Positions 1 through 8,719 of a DNA stretch of 26,561 nt are shown here, in pieces. The DNA is from a virus, in the IMG/VR virus record IMGVR_UViG_3300015360_000170, positions 1-26,561 of that record. The stretch is one strand, 5' to 3'. Position numbers and translations under genes: made by a program. The notes under the pieces are model-generated. The model was not told the origin of the DNA. It saw only the letters and a program-made list of their open reading frames with translations, and made no database searches. Each line of letters opens with the position of its first letter. Position 1 is the stretch's first letter.

Positions 1-2334
1 AATAATCTAACAGAAAGAGGGAAATCTAAGGCTGGTGTAAAGTCAGATCAAAAATTAATAAGAGAATTAAAGAAACCTCAGATTCTAATTGATTACAACA
101 GAATAGTTGAGAAATATTTCAGGCGATATATAGATTTATGCAATAATATAAGGTTAGTTCTAACTGATATTCATACTGGAAATATTGGGATATCCAAGTA
201 TAATGGTGATCTAAAAATACTAGATTACATGGCACTTAAACTTGATGGTGGCGATAATATTTCTAGGTTAACTGACCCTAAATTTCAATCTACTTATGAC
301 CAATTAAAAAAATCAATAATAATGAAAAAAATATCAAATACTGGGGATTTAATAGTTGCTAGTAAGACTACCCTAATTCCAGATATATACGATTACATAT
401 TAGAAGCAGTAGGAGTGATACCAGAGAAACTTCTAATAACTGTTGATAAGATAACAAAATTCCAATTTGAATGGGTTAATGACTTTATTAAGAGATTCAG
501 AACAAAGGAATTTGTAGGTGATAAAACTGATTTAGCTAAGAAGTATAAGTTCATGAATTATAATAATGTTCATGCCAAAGAGATGAGAGATAAAGATAAA
601 ATAGGGTTGTTTAATCTACAAAAGAAAAGTAAAGATTTATACTACGAGTCTGATTTTGAACAATTTAGCAGTGAACAATTCAAAGAAGTTGAAGATATGA
701 CATTAAAAGTCAGAATCATAATTCAATTTCAGGGTACATTTAAAGGATATAACTCAGATGGTGTTAAGATTGATCAATTATTCAATGAACAAACCAAGGA
801 AACTCATATAACAATATACTATAAATCTCCAGTTGAAATTAATCGTGAAATGCCAGATAAATCTATCGGAGAATTAGAGTTATTCATGAATAAATCTATA
901 GTTAAGTCCAAAATACTAATTAACAAAGAATTAACAAAGAACAGGCAACTTTATTTCAAAGATAGAAGTTCTATAGGTGATAATTATGTCACCACCGATA
1001 GTGTTATAGTTAAAGACAGCCCCGAACTAGAGAATTTTGTTGATATTCTGGATAACTCTCAACCCCTAAACATAAATGCCATGATATCTTCTACCTACAC
1101 AGAATTAGAGTATAATTCCAATAGAAGAGCATCAATAAGAGATACTAAAGCTTTTATTTTCTCCCAAATACTTAAAAACTTTGAACCTACCACTTTCATG
1201 TCTATGATTAAACTTGAAAAGGAAGATTTACAAAAAGCTATTCTTAAAGTTTGTTCAGATATCTCACAGATTCCTATGATGAATATATCCAACGATAAAG
1301 ATTACGAAGCTACACCTAAATTAGCCTTTCAGAGTAAAACGGTAACTGGTAGTAATACTATGACTTCTGGTGTGGTTATAAAATTAGCAAAATCATTTAT
1401 TAAGAAATATAATGTGGATGCTAACATGGATGCTAATAGCTTTAATTTAGACTTTTTTACCAAATTCGGTAAGATGTTTAATGAAATAGGTTTAGACATG
1501 GAGAAAAAGGTCTACAAGGTATTATCTCACCCTAACTTTAGCCTACAGTATAATAAAGCAAATGTTAATAGATTGTATAAGATTATTGTAAAAGCAATTA
1601 TATCTATCATTATTAATGATGGTATAGCAGCGTTAACATCTTACATTGGAGTACAAAAAACTTCTTCTCATATTCTAATTAACACTAAAAAATTAGGACT
1701 AGGATTACTTAATGAGTTCAATATTTACTTTATGAGAGAAAATCAATCATTTAGTAAGACGCTAAATGTAAACGATATAGTAATTAAACATGAGTTTAAT
1801 TCATTTGATTATTGGGCAATACAAAATAATTATGGTAAATTATCTCTAGACAAAAAATTAAAAAAATGGATAATAGGGATAGAGAAGAATCCTATAAAAA
1901 ATTACGGTGAACCCCATCCTTCTGGTGAATTTACACCTAACACAAAGTTAGGATTTGAGGATAACCTATTTGCAGAATTACGAGACAAACATTTTATGAT
2001 TTCTATACAAAAACAATTAGAAGAAATAGAAACAACTAAACCTTTAGATTATGATTATATCTTAGCTGAAAAAGGAGATAAAGACCCTAAAACATACTGG
2101 GGACTTAAAAAACCTAAAAGACAAGAAAAAGGTCCTTTTAATGATTATTATCTGAAACTATATCCTGGACAAAAAGAAAGATTAAACAAAGCAAAGAGAA
2201 GAGAAACTCAGAGAAAATATAATGATAATAATAAAAGAAGGATCGCTCTTAAAAATATAAAGGATAAGCAAGAAAATGATGCTAGAATAGCCAACAAAAA
2301 TGTAAACGCCAAAGCACAACCAAATCAAAAATAA
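1..2334 (+). CDS. Large protein with kinase-like N-terminal signature, 5' end outside window
   Basis: The frame is open from base 1, so the first ATG at 229 is an internal Met and the gene begins upstream of the window; at least 777 codons are present. Just before that ATG the translation reads LTDIHTGNIGI and then DLKILDY: Asp at 166-168, Asn at 181-183 and a second Asp at 223-225. This spacing resembles the catalytic loop and metal-binding Asp of protein-kinase-like/aminoglycoside-phosphotransferase folds (D-x-H-x-x-N ... D). That is an inference, because the ATP-binding lobe would lie outside the window. The remaining roughly 700 residues match nothing I recognise. The last 60 residues are a Lys/Arg/Asn-rich, probably disordered basic tail. 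No signal peptide or membrane segment is visible in the part present. It is followed after 15 bases by a small ORF, probably in the same transcript. Confidence 0.8.
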   Translation, partial: NNLTERGKSKAGVKSDQKLIRELKKPQILIDYNRIVEKYFRRYIDLCNNIRLVLTDIHTGNIGISKYNGDLKILDYMALKLDGGDNISRLTDPKFQSTYDQLKKSIIMKKISNTGDLIVASKTTLIPDIYDYILEAVGVIPEKLLITVDKITKFQFEWVNDFIKRFRTKEFVGDKTDLAKKYKFMNYNNVHAKEMRDKDKIGLFNLQKKSKDLYYESDFEQFSSEQFKEVEDMTLKVRIIIQFQGTFKGYNSDGVKIDQLFNEQTKETHITIYYKSPVEINREMPDKSIGELELFMNKSIVKSKILINKELTKNRQLYFKDRSSIGDNYVTTDSVIVKDSPELENFVDILDNSQPLNINAMISSTYTELEYNSNRRASIRDTKAFIFSQILKNFEPTTFMSMIKLEKEDLQKAILKVCSDISQIPMMNISNDKDYEATPKLAFQSKTVTGSNTMTSGVVIKLAKSFIKKYNVDANMDANSFNLDFFTKFGKMFNEIGLDMEKKVYKVLSHPNFSLQYNKANVNRLYKIIVKAIISIIINDGIAALTSYIGVQKTSSHILINTKKLGLGLLNEFNIYFMRENQSFSKTLNVNDIVIKHEFNSFDYWAIQNNYGKLSLDKKLKKWIIGIEKNPIKNYGEPHPSGEFTPNTKLGFEDNLFAELRDKHFMISIQKQLEEIETTKPLDYDYILAEKGDKDPKTYWGLKKPKRQEKGPFNDYYLKLYPGQKERLNKAKRRETQRKYNDNNKRRIALKNIKDKQENDARIANKNVNAKAQPNQK

Positions 2335-2349
2335 AATAAATCATAAGTA

Positions 2350-2685
2350 ATGAATATACTAAGTATAAAAGAAGCAATAAAACTATCACAATTAGATAGT
2401 ATTCCAAATTTCCAGGAATGGAAAAGTATCAGAGCTTTAGAAAGTCAAATAGATGAAACTAATTTAGGTCAAACTGAGTGGGAAAAAATATTAAATGATG
2501 TGGCTAAAGAAAATGGATTCAAAAATTATGGAAAAGCTTTTAGTGCATTGAGTCTAATACAAACAAAGCCTAATCAGATACTTACTGCTAGAGCTAAGAA
2601 AGTACTTCAAGATGCCAAATCCAGATACGAATTTCAAAATAATGCTAAAAAGAAAAATGCAGAAAAGAATAAGCCAACAAAATAA
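2350..2685 (+). CDS. Small hypothetical protein with Lys/Asn-rich tail
   Basis: This is a 111-residue protein that I do not recognise. It is predominantly charged and probably helical, with no Cys pairs, membrane segment or signal peptide. The last 25 residues are Lys/Asn/Ala-rich (NNAKKKNAEKNKPTK), echoing the basic tail of the preceding large protein. The ATG is preceded by an A-rich stretch rather than a Shine-Dalgarno sequence. It sits 15 bases after the upstream gene and 31 bases before the ligase-NMNAT fusion, so co-transcription with both is likely. Function is unknown. Confidence 0.65.
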   Translation: MNILSIKEAIKLSQLDSIPNFQEWKSIRALESQIDETNLGQTEWEKILNDVAKENGFKNYGKAFSALSLIQTKPNQILTARAKKVLQDAKSRYEFQNNAKKKNAEKNKPTK

Positions 2686-2716
2686 CTGTAAACTCTTGTA
2701 GTAAACGTATATTAAA

Positions 2717-4624
2717 ATGAAAAAAAGTTATATGACTAAGATTAAACATTTAAAAGTTATTTTAGATAATGAAGGAGAAGCTTATACCGAAAATCTTCTG
2801 ACAGATACTATATATGTGTCGGAAAAATTAGATGGTATAAGTTTCAATATGATGAAAATTAATGAAGAAATTTATTTCTATAAAAGAGATACAAGTAAAC
2901 CTATAAGTTTAATAGACAGAATAGTTATTTCTTTGTACGAACCCCCAATAAGGCTAATTAATACATTAAGTACAGAAATTAAATCAAAAATACCAGAGAA
3001 CTTTTTATTTACATTCGAGTATTTTCCTAACACTAACCCAATTAATATTAAGTATGATACCACACCTAAAAACAAATTAGTTCTAAGTAGTGTTGTTAAT
3101 TGGAAAGAAAATAAAATCTTCATAGACATACACAAGTGGGCTGATTTATTTGGTGTCTCCTGTGTTAAGTTTCTTAATGGTAACTATAAAGATCCAAAAA
3201 CTACCTTGTCAGCTATTGATACAGATAAGGCTAAAAATATTATATCTCTTATAGGTCAGAATAAGATCCAAGAAAAGATATTTAGTATGTTTCCTAAGTG
3301 TGATGGTAAAGGATTATTAAATGATAATCCTGGTGGACCAGTAGAGGGTTTTGTTTTTCTAACAAAAAACACAAAATATCCTTATTTAAAATTAATCACC
3401 ACCGAATACTTTGATCAATATATTGCTGGTAGAGATACAATAATTAGTAATAGAAAATCACAAGACTTAGTTAATTTAGTGATAATTGATTTTGCTAGAC
3501 ATTACTCAACTATGGAGAGTTTAGATTTTATTAATAAGTTAGAATTATCTCACGCAGCCGAATTTTCAGATAACCAAGATGTAGCCTATTTAGAGGTTAT
3601 ATTTGAATTATTTAATAGGTATATGACAGATAATAGTAGAATGTGGGTGGGTGTAAATTTTTCGAAACCTACCTTTGCTAATTCAGAATTTTTTAATCTT
3701 AATTCTAGTTTAATTGGTAATGTAATTACCCTAAAAATCCTACATGAATCAGAAAATTTCAAAGATATACTAAAAATCTTAATAGGATACTTCAGAAAAA
3801 ATAAGACTAAATTAAGTAATAATGATATAAGCAATAATGCCTATGATAATATATCTAACTTAATGGCTATTATTCAGAATAAGATAAAAAAACCTAAGTA
3901 TGTTGATAAAATCATTAAGATTGATAACAAAAAAATAGAAGTTACACCAAAAAAAGAAATGTGTTATATTAACTTCATCGAAGAAACAGAAAATCACATA
4001 AAAATAGACATAGAAAAAACATTGTTAGTTGAGTTTCTAAGTGAAAGATATGGTTGCGACTTAAAATTAGAAGATATATCATCTTCTATTGGTACTTCTT
4101 TTGGTGATTATAATATAGGAACTTCCCCAGTTAATATATTTCCAGGAAGATTTCAACCTTTCCACAATGGGCATCTTAAAGTTATAAAGAAAATGTACGA
4201 CCAAAATAAAAAACCAACAGTTTTAGTAGTAGTTACTAGAGATGACAAGGAACACACTTATAATCAAGAATTACATTCTAAGATATTTAAAGATATTATC
4301 AGTAAAAATGATGAGATGATTAAAGATATAGTATTCACTAAAAAAGGCTGGATTAAAGATATAGTTAGTAGCATAAGAGATAAAGACTACGAACCAGTAT
4401 TGTGGGGTTATGGTGATGACAGAAAAGATAATTACTCAACTCAAATAGCTGACTGGGCAGACAAAATACAATCAACTGTAAAAGGTTACCACGTTGATAG
4501 ATCAGATGATAATATTTCTAGTACAGATATCAAGAAAAAAATATTAAATGGAGATGATTTGGAAAAATTTTTACCTGCTGAAGTATTAGTACATATAGAT
4601 TCTATAAAAAAATCCATAAAATAA
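2717..4624 (+). CDS. Bifunctional RNA/DNA ligase-like nucleotidyltransferase - NMN adenylyltransferase-like fusion
   Basis: This 635-residue protein has two enzyme domains. Residues about 30-230 show the covalent nucleotidyltransferase pattern of ATP-dependent ligases: motif I EKLDG with candidate nucleophile K37, a motif III-like FTFEYFP, motif IV EGFVF (E210-F212) and a motif V-like YLKLI with K225. Residues about 470-630 look like the nucleotidylyltransferase (HxGH) superfamily: GRFQPFHNGHLKV with H483-N-G-H486, and ISSTDIKKKI (601 onward), the ISST-type motif of NMN adenylyltransferases such as NadM/NadR. The region between (about 230-470) is unassigned. Known family roles are RNA or DNA end sealing through a lysyl-AMP intermediate, and NMN + ATP giving NAD plus pyrophosphate. 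That one polypeptide does both is inferred from one uninterrupted frame. The second domain could instead use another nucleotide, as related cytidylyltransferases do. The gene ends before a 95-base gap and the polymerase operon. Confidence 0.8.
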   Translation: MKKSYMTKIKHLKVILDNEGEAYTENLLTDTIYVSEKLDGISFNMMKINEEIYFYKRDTSKPISLIDRIVISLYEPPIRLINTLSTEIKSKIPENFLFTFEYFPNTNPINIKYDTTPKNKLVLSSVVNWKENKIFIDIHKWADLFGVSCVKFLNGNYKDPKTTLSAIDTDKAKNIISLIGQNKIQEKIFSMFPKCDGKGLLNDNPGGPVEGFVFLTKNTKYPYLKLITTEYFDQYIAGRDTIISNRKSQDLVNLVIIDFARHYSTMESLDFINKLELSHAAEFSDNQDVAYLEVIFELFNRYMTDNSRMWVGVNFSKPTFANSEFFNLNSSLIGNVITLKILHESENFKDILKILIGYFRKNKTKLSNNDISNNAYDNISNLMAIIQNKIKKPKYVDKIIKIDNKKIEVTPKKEMCYINFIEETENHIKIDIEKTLLVEFLSERYGCDLKLEDISSSIGTSFGDYNIGTSPVNIFPGRFQPFHNGHLKVIKKMYDQNKKPTVLVVVTRDDKEHTYNQELHSKIFKDIISKNDEMIKDIVFTKKGWIKDIVSSIRDKDYEPVLWGYGDDRKDNYSTQIADWADKIQSTVKGYHVDRSDDNISSTDIKKKILNGDDLEKFLPAEVLVHIDSIKKSIK

Positions 4625-4635
4625 TCACATTAATT

Positions 4636-4667
4636 TTTGTTATTCTTATTATTTTAGCTTAAATTTA
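4636..4667 (+). promoter_or_regulatory. Candidate Bacteroidota-type promoter upstream of DNA polymerase
   Basis: TTTG (4636-4639), exactly 20 bases, then TAAATTTA (4660-4667). This fits the known Bacteroides/Flavobacterium housekeeping pattern TTTG, 19-21 bases, TAnnTTTG, with one mismatch at the last base. It lies in the gap before the polymerase N-terminal gene and would give a leader of roughly 50 bases. No hairpin is visible in this gap. Confidence 0.5.
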
Positions 4668-4668
4668 C

Positions 4669-4686
4669 AGTTAAAGTTAAAGTTAT
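4669..4686 (+). repeat. Three tandem hexamers in the polymerase leader
   Basis: AGTTAA, AGTTAA and AGTTAT follow each other directly, 2 bases after the candidate -7 element. In a transcript from that promoter they would lie at or near the 5' end. They may be a regulatory site or simple A+T-rich slippage. Confidence 0.4.
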
Positions 4687-4719
4687 TTATACTATTCACA
4701 ATAAAATTAGTAAATTGAT

Positions 4720-6432
4720 ATGCTATTAGATCAAAAATATAAAGATGGAGTATTGTCTAACTATTACATAGATTCAGATGATAAAGTTAAAGTAAAAACC
4801 ATAAAAGTTGAACCGTACAGATGGATTACCTTAGATGGACCAGATAAATCAGCGTCCAGAACTTACAAATCCTGGAAAAACGAAAGAGTCAAAAAAGTTA
4901 AAGCCAAATCTCTTGATAAGTATACTAAAATGGAAGCACTATGGGAGTTACCTACAGGGCAAAGAGATAGGATATTTAGTCAATGTACACCACTAGAAGC
5001 ATTTGTAGATATAGAAGTAGATTTCGCAAAAGAGTTTCCAAGACCAGAAGAGGTTAAGTTTGGGGTGTCTACTATAGCAACTACTTGGGTTGATAGGAAA
5101 TCAAAGGTTGTGAAGATCATACTTCAAACCTTAAAAGGATTAGATTTAGGAGAAAAATCTTTTATCACAAGAGCAGTAAAAAAATATTTTATAGACTTTA
5201 ATTTAGATTTTGATATAAAATATATTTTTCATCAATCAGAACAGCAGTTATTAGATGTATTCTTTTCTAAAATATGCCCAAAGTTTGGAGTTATCACTGG
5301 ATGGAACTTTGTTGATTTTGACTGGCACTACTTATGGAACAGAGCAATATCTGTTGGGTTAGAGCCTTCAGAATACTTCCCAGATATACATATATCATAC
5401 GACAAAGGATCTAAGGGTGTAGGTTTTCCTTCTAATATTGGAATTATAGACCTAATGGATATATTTACTAAGTTTGATAGATCCATAGATGTTAAAGAAT
5501 CAAAAGCTCTAGAATTTATAGCTAATGAAGTTTTAGGTATAGGTAAAGTATCTCTGAATCAAAGTTTAGATATAGTTTACGAAGAAAATTTCAAAGAATA
5601 TTGCTTTTATAATATTATTGATAGTGTTCTTTGTTTACTGATTGAGGATAAAAAGAAAGTCCTTAAGCTTTACTATGCTCTTTGTAATACATCCTTGTGT
5701 GATATCAGGAATACACTTAAACCTACCAGATCAACAGAAACAGTATTCTCTAATAAATTCTATGAGTCCAACAAAGTTATACCTAGTCCTGGTTGGGACG
5801 AACCTAAAACAAAAAAAGAAACCTACGAAGGTGCTTATGTTATGGTTCCTATAGCTGGAATATACAAATGGGTTATCGCACGAGATTTTCAATCCTTATA
5901 TCCAACATCTGCTAGAATAGGTTCAATATCTCCAGAATCCTATGTAGGTAACTGGTACAAAACCTACCTGACATCAAACTCAATGATGGAAGAACACAAA
6001 GAAGATTACTTAAACTACTGTGTAAGCAGAAGATATATTGAATCAAAATATAGTATCGAAAGTTTATACACCAAAGAAAATGGAGATATTGTTAATGTAA
6101 AAACCAAAGGTATTTATAGTGGACAAGAAGAAGTCCATGGTAATTGGTTTTCAGAATACGTGTCTAGCTTATCAGATAATCTAGAGCACTACAGAGAATA
6201 CCTGACAGACCAGAAAAAAATAAAGAGTGATAAAAAATACTATATCGATCCCAAGGGTTCAGTTTTTGATTTAACTGAAGACCCTGTATACAAGACTATT
6301 TTAGATAAGTTTCACTCAGACAGACAAGACCATAAAAAAGTTAAGAAACTACTAGGCAAAGAAAAAGATAAACTAGAAAAACTTTACATGGAAATACAAG
6401 AACGAAAACTAAATAATAAAACCCGAATATGA
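4720..6432 (+). CDS. 43: Family B DNA polymerase, N-terminal half (3'-5' exonuclease, palm motif A, part of fingers)
   Basis: This 570-residue protein is the front part of a T4 gp43-type replicative polymerase. Exo I is FVDIEVD with D97/E99. Exo II is GWNFVDFDWHY with N196 and D201. Exo III is YNIID with Y297/D301. The proofreading active site therefore looks intact. Motif A of the palm is ARDFQSLYP with metal-ligand D389. Near the end, FHSDRQDHKK (R535, K539) matches the fingers segment that in RB69 polymerase holds R482 and K486, which contact the incoming dNTP. The protein stops about 25 residues later, at the expected tip of the fingers, and lacks motifs B and C. Those are in the separate gene at 11913-13109; together the halves total 968 residues, close to T4 gp43 (about 900). 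The stop overlaps the next gene's start (ATGA). Confidence 0.92.
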   Translation: MLLDQKYKDGVLSNYYIDSDDKVKVKTIKVEPYRWITLDGPDKSASRTYKSWKNERVKKVKAKSLDKYTKMEALWELPTGQRDRIFSQCTPLEAFVDIEVDFAKEFPRPEEVKFGVSTIATTWVDRKSKVVKIILQTLKGLDLGEKSFITRAVKKYFIDFNLDFDIKYIFHQSEQQLLDVFFSKICPKFGVITGWNFVDFDWHYLWNRAISVGLEPSEYFPDIHISYDKGSKGVGFPSNIGIIDLMDIFTKFDRSIDVKESKALEFIANEVLGIGKVSLNQSLDIVYEENFKEYCFYNIIDSVLCLLIEDKKKVLKLYYALCNTSLCDIRNTLKPTRSTETVFSNKFYESNKVIPSPGWDEPKTKKETYEGAYVMVPIAGIYKWVIARDFQSLYPTSARIGSISPESYVGNWYKTYLTSNSMMEEHKEDYLNYCVSRRYIESKYSIESLYTKENGDIVNVKTKGIYSGQEEVHGNWFSEYVSSLSDNLEHYREYLTDQKKIKSDKKYYIDPKGSVFDLTEDPVYKTILDKFHSDRQDHKKVKKLLGKEKDKLEKLYMEIQERKLNNKTRI

Positions 6433-8414
6433 ATTTACCTTTAAGTATTATGTCAGACATCATAACTTACATGAAGTATGCAAATTATGATTTTGATAAA
6501 AAAAGAAAAGAAACATGGGAAGAAATTGTAGACAGAAACAAAGATATGCATCTAAGAAAATTCCCAGAATTAAAAGATGAAATACAAAAACATTATAAGC
6601 TAGTTTATGATAAAAAAGTATTTCCTTCATTAAGAGCTATGCAGTTCGGAGGAAAAGCTATAGAAGCAAACAACATCAGAAGCTATAATTGTTCTTATGC
6701 CCCTTTAGATTCTATTGAAAGTTTCTCTGAAGTACTTTATATTTTATTATGTGGTACAGGTGCAGGTTATTCTGTTCAACCACATCATATAAATCAACTA
6801 CCAGAAGTTCATCAACCACAAGACATCAAAAGTATTTTTGTAGTGGAAGATAGTATAGAGGGCTGGTCTGATTCTATTTTAGCTTTAATGAAATGTTATC
6901 TAGCTAATTCAGTTACTGTTGAAATTTATGATAAAGAAAAAATAGAGAAAATAGGAGAAGACATTTCTTTACTAGGTACAGAAATTGACTCTATTAAAAC
7001 TAAGATAGATTTCGATACAATTAAACCTAAAATTGAATTTGATTATTCAGAAATCAGACCTAAAGGTAGCTTAATCAGATCATCTACGGCTAAGGCTCCA
7101 GGACCAGATGGACTAAGAAAAACTCATGAGAAAATTGTATCAGTACTAGAAAAGAAAAAAACTGGTGACAGATTAACATCTTTAGAGTGCCATGATATAG
7201 TATGTCATATTTCTGATTGTGTTCTTTCTGGTGGAGTTAGAAGGTCTAGTCTAATAGCATTTTTCTCTCCAGAAGACGACTTAATGATGGAATGTAAAAG
7301 TGGTGAGTGGTATATTGATAACCCACAAAGAGGAAACGCTAATAATTCAGCAGTATTCTACAGACCAGAACTAACCAAAGAAAGATTTAATAAATTTTTT
7401 GATGTAGTTGAAGCTTCTGGAGCAGGAGAGCCTGGAATATTTCTAAGTAACGATCCAGATAAAAATGTATTATCTAACCCGTGTGCAGAAATATCTTTAT
7501 ATCCATATCAATTCTGTAATCTATGTGAGATAATATCTAAAGATATAGAATCTAAGGAAGATTTTATAGAAAGAGTTGAAGCTGCGACATTTATTGGTAC
7601 TCTACAAGCAAGTTACACTAATTTCCCTTATCTAAGAGATAAGTGGAGAAAGCAAACTGAAAAGGAAGCCCTTTTAGGTGTTAGTATAACTGGATTAGCA
7701 TCTGGAGACATCAAGACAGAATGGTTGAAAGAAGGAGCAGAAATTAGTGTGAAAGTTAATCAGGACTTAGCTAAAAAAATAGGTATCAACGCATCAGCTA
7801 GAATAACTACAGTAAAGCCTAGTGGTACTAGTAGCTTATTAGCAGGTACTTCTTCTGGTATTCATGCTTGGCATGCACCTTATTATATAAGAAGAATAAC
7901 TGTTTTAGATAATGAGGCTATATATGTTTACCTAAAAGAGAACAACCCAGAATTAATAGAAACTATACACTACAATAATTCTGAAGGTAAATTCTCACAC
8001 ACTAAACATACAATTAACATTCCTATAAAAGCTCCAGAAGGAGCCATATTCAGAGATGAAAATGAGATAGACTTTTTAGAGAGAGTTAAAAATGTAAATC
8101 TAAATTGGATATCTCCTACCTGGAATAAGGGTTTAAATTCTCATAACGTTAGTTGTACTGTCTCAGTTAAGGATTGGGATTCAGTCAGAGAATGGATGTG
8201 GGTTAACAGAGATACGTATACTGGTATAGCATTATTGCCTTACTGGGAAGAAAATACAATGTATCAGCAATTACCACATGAAACCATATCTAAAGAAAAA
8301 TATGAAGAGTTAATCTTGAGTTTATCTGACATAGATTTAACTAAAATTACAGATAACGACTTTAAGAATCTAGAGTTAGAGTTAGCTTGCTCTACAGGAA
8401 ATTGTGAAATATAA
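6429..8414 (+). CDS. nrdJ: Class II (adenosylcobalamin-dependent) ribonucleoside-triphosphate reductase
   Basis: This 661-residue protein looks like a monomeric class II reductase, which converts ribonucleoside triphosphates to deoxynucleotides using a B12-generated thiyl radical. The cysteines follow the Lactobacillus leichmannii enzyme pattern. C88 (SYNCSYAPL) and C363 would form the active-site redox pair. C352 in NPCAEISL would be the radical cysteine, with E354 beside it and C363 eleven residues later. C654 and C659 (CSTGNC, a CX4C) would be the C-terminal reducing pair. The substrate/phosphate segments GGVRRSS and TTVKPSGTSSLLAG are clear. No second subunit or radical-generating protein is needed. 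Enzyme activity would depend on host or environmental cobalamin. The gene starts inside the polymerase stop codon (ATGA overlap), so translational coupling is likely, and it is followed by a GroES gene. Confidence 0.92.
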   Translation: MNLPLSIMSDIITYMKYANYDFDKKRKETWEEIVDRNKDMHLRKFPELKDEIQKHYKLVYDKKVFPSLRAMQFGGKAIEANNIRSYNCSYAPLDSIESFSEVLYILLCGTGAGYSVQPHHINQLPEVHQPQDIKSIFVVEDSIEGWSDSILALMKCYLANSVTVEIYDKEKIEKIGEDISLLGTEIDSIKTKIDFDTIKPKIEFDYSEIRPKGSLIRSSTAKAPGPDGLRKTHEKIVSVLEKKKTGDRLTSLECHDIVCHISDCVLSGGVRRSSLIAFFSPEDDLMMECKSGEWYIDNPQRGNANNSAVFYRPELTKERFNKFFDVVEASGAGEPGIFLSNDPDKNVLSNPCAEISLYPYQFCNLCEIISKDIESKEDFIERVEAATFIGTLQASYTNFPYLRDKWRKQTEKEALLGVSITGLASGDIKTEWLKEGAEISVKVNQDLAKKIGINASARITTVKPSGTSSLLAGTSSGIHAWHAPYYIRRITVLDNEAIYVYLKENNPELIETIHYNNSEGKFSHTKHTINIPIKAPEGAIFRDENEIDFLERVKNVNLNWISPTWNKGLNSHNVSCTVSVKDWDSVREWMWVNRDTYTGIALLPYWEENTMYQQLPHETISKEKYEELILSLSDIDLTKITDNDFKNLELELACSTGNCEI

Positions 8415-8429
8415 ATAAAAAATAAAGAC

Positions 8430-8717
8430 ATGAGTAAGAAAATGATAGAAGGTTTACAACTACTAGATGATAGAATCTTGATAAAGCCTAACCCACACAA
8501 AGAAAAAACAGAATCTGGGATATATATCCCAGATTCTGTTCAAAGAGAAACAGAACAAGGTATGGTGTGTGCTGTAGGAGATTCGGAAGATGTTACTCTT
8601 AAAGAAGGTGATGTTGTTATTTTTAATAAACACTCGGGAGAGGAAATAATAATTAATAATGAAGATTATCTATTAATGAAGGAATTTAATGCTTATGCAA
8701 TAATAATCGAAAACTAA
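8430..8717 (+). CDS. groES: GroES-type co-chaperonin (copy 1)
   Basis: This 95-residue protein matches bacterial GroES from end to end: LLDDRILIKP at the start, the mobile-loop region KTESGIYIPDSVQ, GMVCAVGDSEDVTLKEGD, VVIFNKHSGEE and a closing EYLLM...AYAIII. GroES heptamers cap GroEL. T4-like phages encode a replacement (gp31 in T4) needed to fold the major capsid protein, and TESG also occurs in the gp31 mobile loop. No GroEL gene is present, so the host chaperonin would be the partner. Of the three co-chaperonin-like genes here, this is the most bacterial-looking. Its leader carries TAAAGACATG, shared with two other genes. The mobile-loop codons lie in a perfect 34-base palindrome. The histidine kinase gene begins 3 bases after its stop. 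Confidence 0.92.
   Translation: MSKKMIEGLQLLDDRILIKPNPHKEKTESGIYIPDSVQRETEQGMVCAVGDSEDVTLKEGDVVIFNKHSGEEIIINNEDYLLMKEFNAYAIIIEN
8507..8540. repeat. Perfect 34-base palindrome inside GroES copy 1
   Basis: Bases 8507-8523 read as the exact reverse complement of 8524-8540. The arms contain CAGAATCTGGGATA and the centre is TATATATA. The palindrome covers the codons for the mobile-loop segment TESGIYIPDSV. As RNA it could form a stem of about 15 base pairs; as DNA it could be a dyad protein site. Confidence 0.85.
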
Positions 8718-8719
8718 TA

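Noticed and set aside
229-231. ATG at 229 as the start of the first gene
   Set aside because: The same frame is open back to base 1 and the upstream residues include the conserved-looking kinase signature, so this is an internal Met.
5642-5854. 70-codon + strand ORF in another frame within the polymerase
   Set aside because: It lies wholly within the well-supported polymerase exonuclease/palm coding region and has no start context or family likeness.
8410-8417. Exact T4 late promoter TATAAATA before GroES copy 1
   Set aside because: An exact match, but it overlaps the reductase stop codon and such 8-mers are expected several times by chance in 26 kb of this composition; no other support.
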